Part shown: positions 28,001 to 30,883 of the stretch, one piece after another
How positions within the stretch are numbered: position 1 is the stretch's first letter
How the letters are laid out: each line of letters begins with the position of its first letter
IMG/VR virus record: IMGVR_UViG_3300029915_001626
Span: 1 to 30,883 of that record
DNA: 30,883 nt
Strand: one strand, 5' to 3'
Origin: a virus
Program-made: the position numbers and the translations under genes
The notes under the pieces: generated by a model
Seen by the model: the letters and a program-made list of their open reading frames with translations, nothing else
What the model was told of the DNA's origin: nothing
The model's database searches: none

Positions 28001-28849
28001 CCCACGGGAATGCTGAATGGCGGCGGGGTTACCGAGGACAATGTCACAGGCGCGGCGCAGGGCGCGGTGGGCTTATACTCGGCCTACCAAGGCAACGGCG
28101 GCGTTGGCGGCGCAATGAGCGGGGCCATGAGCGGCATGGAATTTGGCATGGCGGTAGGCGGTCCTGTAGGCGCGGCGATCGGCGCGGTTGGCGGCGCGGT
28201 GCTTGGCGCGATCGGCTTTGGTGGTCGCGAAAAGATGCGCGTCTACGATCTCAAGACGGTGCGGCCACGCCTGGCCAATGACCGCGACTCTTACCAGCAA
28301 GGCAGCATGGATTATATGACCGCCTATGCCGATGCCGAGAGCCTGCAAACCGAAGCCGATAAAACCAGCAAGTCCTACGGCCCGGCGGCTGGCAGCTATT
28401 TCAGTGACACGATCAAGCCAGAGATCAAGGAGGCCGAGGGCAAGCTGACCGCGGAGCAGCGCGCGGGCCGCAGCATGTATACCGCTCAGGCGGCGCAATA
28501 CGACTGGGGCGGCCCAGTGGACAACTTTGGCACTCTGGGCACGACACCGGGCCACGGTTTCATCCACGCGCAGCAAGGCGAATACGTCGTCGAGCAGCAG
28601 CAGGCGCTCACGCACTCCACCGCTCTGACCGCCATCAACGCCGGTGCGTCCCACGCGGACATGGCTAACCTTTACGGCGCAAAGCAGGGCACGATGCCAA
28701 CGCAACCGGCCTCGATGGGCGATGTGCATCTGCACGTTCACGCTATCGACGCCAAGGGGGTTGCGGGCTTTCTCGATAAATACAAGCACAACATCCGCTC
28801 GGCCGTGAACGATAGCTATGCCGAGAATTCAGGTGGAGGGATGAACTGA
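25019..28849 (+). CDS. Tail tape measure protein (1276 aa)
   Basis: Sets tail length and is ejected with DNA. GTG start at 25019 with only a weak GGGG upstream. Order: beta-type N-terminus (SSAVQIVVNVTDANSGPVIA), hydrophobic segment about 85-115 (GTAMVALGAIQIGGMVFEGL), long charged coiled coil about 120-650 rich in Glu/Lys/Gln, then a Gly/Ser/Ala linker about 680-960 with an internal repeat (GDFGFHGKNKTVGAGENAP near 690, GDFGFHRKSKVAGAGENAP near 828). A glycine zipper follows at about 1045-1069 (AVGGPVGAAIGAVGGAVLGA), probably the membrane-active part, and the C-terminus carries HAQQGEYVVEQQQALTHSTA. Base composition drops to 40-43% GC in sampled lines between 25441 and 25740. Confidence 0.9.
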   Translation: MAVESSAVQIVVNVTDANSGPVIAGVTQNIKKLGAAGSRSGKQVKQGMEEMGAGALSAHQKVHLLSEEFGVHIPRAMQGVIAKSPAVMGVINGLGTAMVALGAIQIGGMVFEGLTHGAEKAWDALTALPKAVQEYQAEVEKTKSEDFGNTHSIETTRLRIDESTEAIKRFQAQAEETMAQSIGWRTIAGDMLLPGVGGNAWQKNHEKDEAASQIAALQKQRDKLEHINESEQYHEERERNIGLDHAGDARLKDPQAKHNAAIQEAKDRAFEDKRYSKEREGMLGNSVAPNAGDSEEKDKVASATIKADAELANAQDAKAERGKQHASEAKMQAQELRRIHEQALESGLRGSALYHAQEAAAIEDLKHKGIASAQAVNDVHTKYHNEEMNRLRDQQAETARMGREAAQAGMTGIQKTQREGENRVAEINATPDLDPAQRAQRIVYANRMTNAEIAEQEQALALRVNALADESATHQISGYARIEAEAKKHFDTIRAEIEHTYGKAPLIGPPSLMQAKGTAETNRAQDISTTSVNSQEKDYGQKMAEETTQIEEQARVKSLSSERQKTASIAAEYQERFSKYEEWKRQELSAATLTAEQIASITENANRREAAAAQEANAEMVEAATEARKKMAGEFDSFFKGMDHPLKYLQEMGDKVAGEAAAGLVQHFQQRGQGEAGTSQKSGLMHDMFGDFGFHGKNKTVGAGENAPALAGAHGSHGAGEKTIGISQATIHIGSANFAGMGAGAGSGTGTGSSWSSSGGSTGLLTQGASGASGGVGDIGAAAPGSPAWSRAGATSSGASLPGASTAEPGGNSSASSQKGGAFSNILGDFGFHRKSKVAGAGENAPNWAAPGVQLLSMPGVPVPGASQGSSSSRTNAEQPGGNSSAAASAIGGAGAGGGASAVPDYTVGSGSSPAQKNIVDSTIKNSEQGYSLYKQGKGIFGNGSSSSSGDAGQGSGPKQQLPLGVKKDQYAETQDDPLEGKLNSDGSYTSSSRPTGMLNGGGVTEDNVTGAAQGAVGLYSAYQGNGGVGGAMSGAMSGMEFGMAVGGPVGAAIGAVGGAVLGAIGFGGREKMRVYDLKTVRPRLANDRDSYQQGSMDYMTAYADAESLQTEADKTSKSYGPAAGSYFSDTIKPEIKEAEGKLTAEQRAGRSMYTAQAAQYDWGGPVDNFGTLGTTPGHGFIHAQQGEYVVEQQQALTHSTALTAINAGASHADMANLYGAKQGTMPTQPASMGDVHLHVHAIDAKGVAGFLDKYKHNIRSAVNDSYAENSGGGMN

Positions 28850-29679
28850 TGCCAGCCAGCGACATTCTGAACCCGAGCTGCGAATGGGATGACGAGATCC
28901 AGGACTCAATGACGCCCAACTACGGATTCACGCGCAAGCGCACCAGCACCAAACTGAACAAGAAAGCCGTGGGAGGAACGCCCTGGACGCGCGAGACGCA
29001 AAACACTGGGCACACCTTCAGCTTCAGTTGGATTGGCCGCAGTGAAGCCTGTGTGCGCCGGCTCAAACGCTACTACGAGCAATATGAGGACGGATTCTTT
29101 ACCATCATCGACTGGGACGGTGGCGGTCGGCATTATGTGGGGCGCTTCACGTCTGAGATTGTTCCGGTTGAAACCGGCAACGGCATCTGGGACGTGCAGA
29201 ACGCGACTTTTGAGGAAATTCCCCAGCAGGCGATGCTCCAATATCCGCATAACTGGGTAGAAGATGGAATCTGGGTCTATCCCTACAATGACTTTGGCGA
29301 TCAGAAGACGGCCACCAGCGGAAGCTGGACGGTGAGTTATCCCGAAGTAGCCCCGCGACCAGGCGAGAGTCAGAATGCTGCGCTGAGCAGCGTCGGAACG
29401 AATGCTGGCGATTGGGCTCAGCATGAATATCGCGGCTACGGCTGCCGGCTCTGGATGCTCAAAGGGCCAGCCTTCGGCATTGTCCAGGTTCATGTGGACA
29501 GCGTATTGCAATCGACCATCGACCTCTACGCGGCCGCCGCTGAAGGGCCGCAGATGGTACTCGACCTGACCGCTCTGCCGCTCGATCTGCATCGTGTGCA
29601 GGTGATGGTGACCAACACCAAGAATGCGGCATCGAGCGCGCCAGCCGCCACCTGGTGGGGATTGCAGGTGATGCGATGA
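28849..29679 (+). CDS. Distal-tail-like protein with beta-sandwich C-terminus (276 aa)
   Basis: Starts on the last base of the tape measure stop (TGATG). N-terminal half: FTRKRTSTKLNKKAVGGTPW, HTFSFSWIGRSEACVRRLKR, YYEQYEDGFFTIIDWDGGGR, a beta-rich fold with the aromatic pattern of distal tail or lambda-M-like proteins. C-terminal half from about 140 (GIWVYPYNDFGDQKTATSGS, QHEYRGYGCRLWMLKGPAFG, VQVHVDSVLQSTIDLY) reads as a jelly-roll of the carbohydrate-binding type. Inference: a tail-tip ring protein with a sugar-binding appendage for first contact with the host. Confidence 0.65.
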   Translation: MPASDILNPSCEWDDEIQDSMTPNYGFTRKRTSTKLNKKAVGGTPWTRETQNTGHTFSFSWIGRSEACVRRLKRYYEQYEDGFFTIIDWDGGGRHYVGRFTSEIVPVETGNGIWDVQNATFEEIPQQAMLQYPHNWVEDGIWVYPYNDFGDQKTATSGSWTVSYPEVAPRPGESQNAALSSVGTNAGDWAQHEYRGYGCRLWMLKGPAFGIVQVHVDSVLQSTIDLYAAAAEGPQMVLDLTALPLDLHRVQVMVTNTKNAASSAPAATWWGLQVMR

Positions 29680-29719
29680 GATACCCCACCGACCAAAATC
29701 CGTCGTCGGGGGCCCCGCG

Positions 29720-30883
29720 ATGATTTCTTACCCCGCATCTTTGTTGGCCGTGGGCGGCGCGCGCACTGGCATTGCGCCAGTGAACTTGCTCGACGTGCAG
29801 GACGTGAATGGGAATGTCTACCTTTGGTCTGACCGAAAGATACTGGCACCTTCGGTGATCTTCGGATCGGGAGCTTATCCCGAAGTAGCAGCCGCTGGAG
29901 TTACACCGCCGGTGGCAGTTCCAGCCGGACAGCAGGTGGCCTGGGCGCTGCCAAGTAATTTCTCCGCTTTGGCAGCGAGTGAGGCCACGGCAACGGCCAC
30001 GGCATTGGGCGGCTTTCTCTCTGTCAGCGGTGGAGGATCATCGGCCTCGGCCGAGTGGAGTGGATTCACTATGCCAGCGTTGCCTGCTGGTACGGTCATT
30101 CAGTCAGTGCATCAGGTGATAAAGTCCGCGGCGAACAGCGTAGGCGCAACTGGTAATGCGTCCGTAATGAGCAGCGCCGGGCTAAGCATAGCCCACGGTG
30201 GACAATTCAGGGGGCAAACTTATGTGGAAATGGCTGCCACATCTGCCGCTGTCACAGGTGCGACGATTTCGGCGTCTATCGCAAACTCTGTCTCTGGCGA
30301 CGGTTCTTATCAGGATCTGACCGTCTCTTTTGTGGGAATCGCGATCTACTACACAACATCTTCGTCGCGCAGCGGATTTTATCAGTACGAGCCCTGGCTG
30401 TTGAGTGTGCCCAAGTTCAGCTTTCATCGTTCGCTGCAAGCGGACACCGGCTCGTTTGTTTTGCAAAATGTGAGTGGCGACTCACTGAGCCGCGATTTTG
30501 AGCGGCTGTGGCGAGCATCGGCGTTGGAAGGAGCTTTTTTTGTTTATCGCTGTTGGCAGCCCGACGCGGAGGCGTCGTGGCTTGAGGTGCATGGCACTTT
30601 CAGCGTGAGTAATCCGGGCGTAGATACCGCGCCACTGACAGGCTCACAACTGCTGAATCCCGCTCAGGATGACACGCCGCTCGAAACTTACTGCGAGACG
30701 TGCCAGTTGCAATGGGGTGGCAAGCGCTGCGGATCGACGGAAGAGACGGAATGCAGCTATAGCTTTCAAACCTGCCAGGTGCCGGAAAGAATCATGGTGG
30801 TGATGAATAACTACGAGAAAAATTATGGTGAGACTGCCGCGAACACGGCTCTGAATGTGATCAACAGGAGGCGCACGATCTAA
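29720..30883 (+). CDS. Tail tip protein, lambda-L / DUF2163-like, with inserted domain (387 aa)
   Basis: Complete: the stop TAA is the last codon of the window. Residues 1-55 (MISYPASLLAVGGARTGIAP, LLDVQDVNGNVYLWSDRK) and 220-387 are the conserved parts. C325, C328, C337, C345 and C352 form a cysteine cluster (YCETCQLQWGGKRCGSTEET and on), as in lambda gpL and DUF2163-type proteins, where such cysteines can hold an iron-sulphur cluster. Residues about 55-220 are an extra Ser/Ala/Gly-rich beta domain (GGFLSVSGGGSSASAEWSGF) that looks inserted between the halves and may be surface-exposed. The 40-nt gap before it holds no gene. Confidence 0.75.
   Translation: MISYPASLLAVGGARTGIAPVNLLDVQDVNGNVYLWSDRKILAPSVIFGSGAYPEVAAAGVTPPVAVPAGQQVAWALPSNFSALAASEATATATALGGFLSVSGGGSSASAEWSGFTMPALPAGTVIQSVHQVIKSAANSVGATGNASVMSSAGLSIAHGGQFRGQTYVEMAATSAAVTGATISASIANSVSGDGSYQDLTVSFVGIAIYYTTSSSRSGFYQYEPWLLSVPKFSFHRSLQADTGSFVLQNVSGDSLSRDFERLWRASALEGAFFVYRCWQPDAEASWLEVHGTFSVSNPGVDTAPLTGSQLLNPAQDDTPLETYCETCQLQWGGKRCGSTEETECSYSFQTCQVPERIMVVMNNYEKNYGETAANTALNVINRRRTI

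Larger units (their letters stand above)
1..30883. mobile_element. Interior of a Mu-like transposable prophage
   Basis: MuA- and MuB-type transposition genes lie on the minus strand. A full Mu-type order of packaging, portal, MuF, protease/scaffold, gp36, gpG and gp37 homologues lies on the plus strand. No integrase, Mu-type end or host gene was seen, so both ends lie outside the window. The tail genes resemble siphovirus tails rather than the contractile Mu tail. It could be a prophage or a free phage genome; the sequence alone does not separate these. Confidence 0.93.

Noticed and set aside
1-30883. CRISPR array, diversity-generating retroelement, toxin-antitoxin pair or restriction system
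   Set aside because: No evenly spaced repeats, reverse transcriptase, template/variable repeat pair, or recognisable nuclease/methylase pair was seen.
1-30883. Prophage ends (Mu-type attL/attR with A-binding repeats)
   Set aside because: Genes run through both window edges and no paired end-type repeats or host genes were found.

Overview
The window is the inside of a Mu-like transposable prophage. No host DNA, attachment end or target-site duplication was seen, and genes run to both edges. Two landmarks identify it: a DDE transposase of the MuA type with its AAA+ partner MuB, and a Mu-type packaging and head cluster (winged-helix protein, DUF3486 small terminase, gp28-like large terminase, DUF935 portal, MuF, protease with nested scaffold, gp36, gpG and gp37 homologues). 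The DNA is GC-rich. Degenerate short-unit spacer repeats (TTAGGGG-, GGACAGT- and AGCTGA-type) resemble spacers I associate with Acidobacteriota (Terriglobia). That host guess is inference only.

Layout. (1) 1-6640, minus strand: the early/transposition operon, transcribed leftward from a strong promoter at 6641-6676. It holds an HTH protein, two unknowns, MuA, MuB and eight small or unknown proteins. Almost every junction is a 1-4 nt stop/start overlap. (2) 6641-6696: divergent control region with two matching 12-bp motifs, likely operators. (3) 6657-7756, plus strand, AT-richer: an XRE repressor overlapped by a second MuF-domain protein. (4) 7757-8249: no large gene, but a GC hairpin, a 58-bp element found again after the true MuF gene, a strongly structured possible RNA and a 55-residue basic protein. 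(5) 8250-11693: lysis/cargo block with GH24 lysozyme, lipoprotein, exported phospholipase-D-like nuclease, holin-like protein and another membrane protein. (6) 11671-16464: packaging, portal and MuF. (7) 16533-19846: protease/scaffold, decoration protein and major capsid, with strong hairpins between and after them. (8) 19936-30883: head-tail joining and a tail with tail tube, tape measure, distal-tail-like and lambda-L-like proteins. No sheath gene lies where Mu carries one, so the particle looks like a Mu-type head on a long, probably non-contractile tail.

How the genes work together. The repressor and the small HTH protein would compete over the divergent promoter region to choose lysogeny or replicative transposition by MuA and MuB. 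The rightward genes then package DNA by headful, build the particle and lyse the cell. Unlike Mu itself, the late genes run opposite to A and B.

The most unusual parts are the MuF paralogue behind the repressor with its conserved downstream element and structured RNA; a minus-strand insertion at about 23.3-23.7 kb with its own promoter-like and terminator-like signals, next to a relic of another tail tube gene; and an apparently leaderless early transcript.
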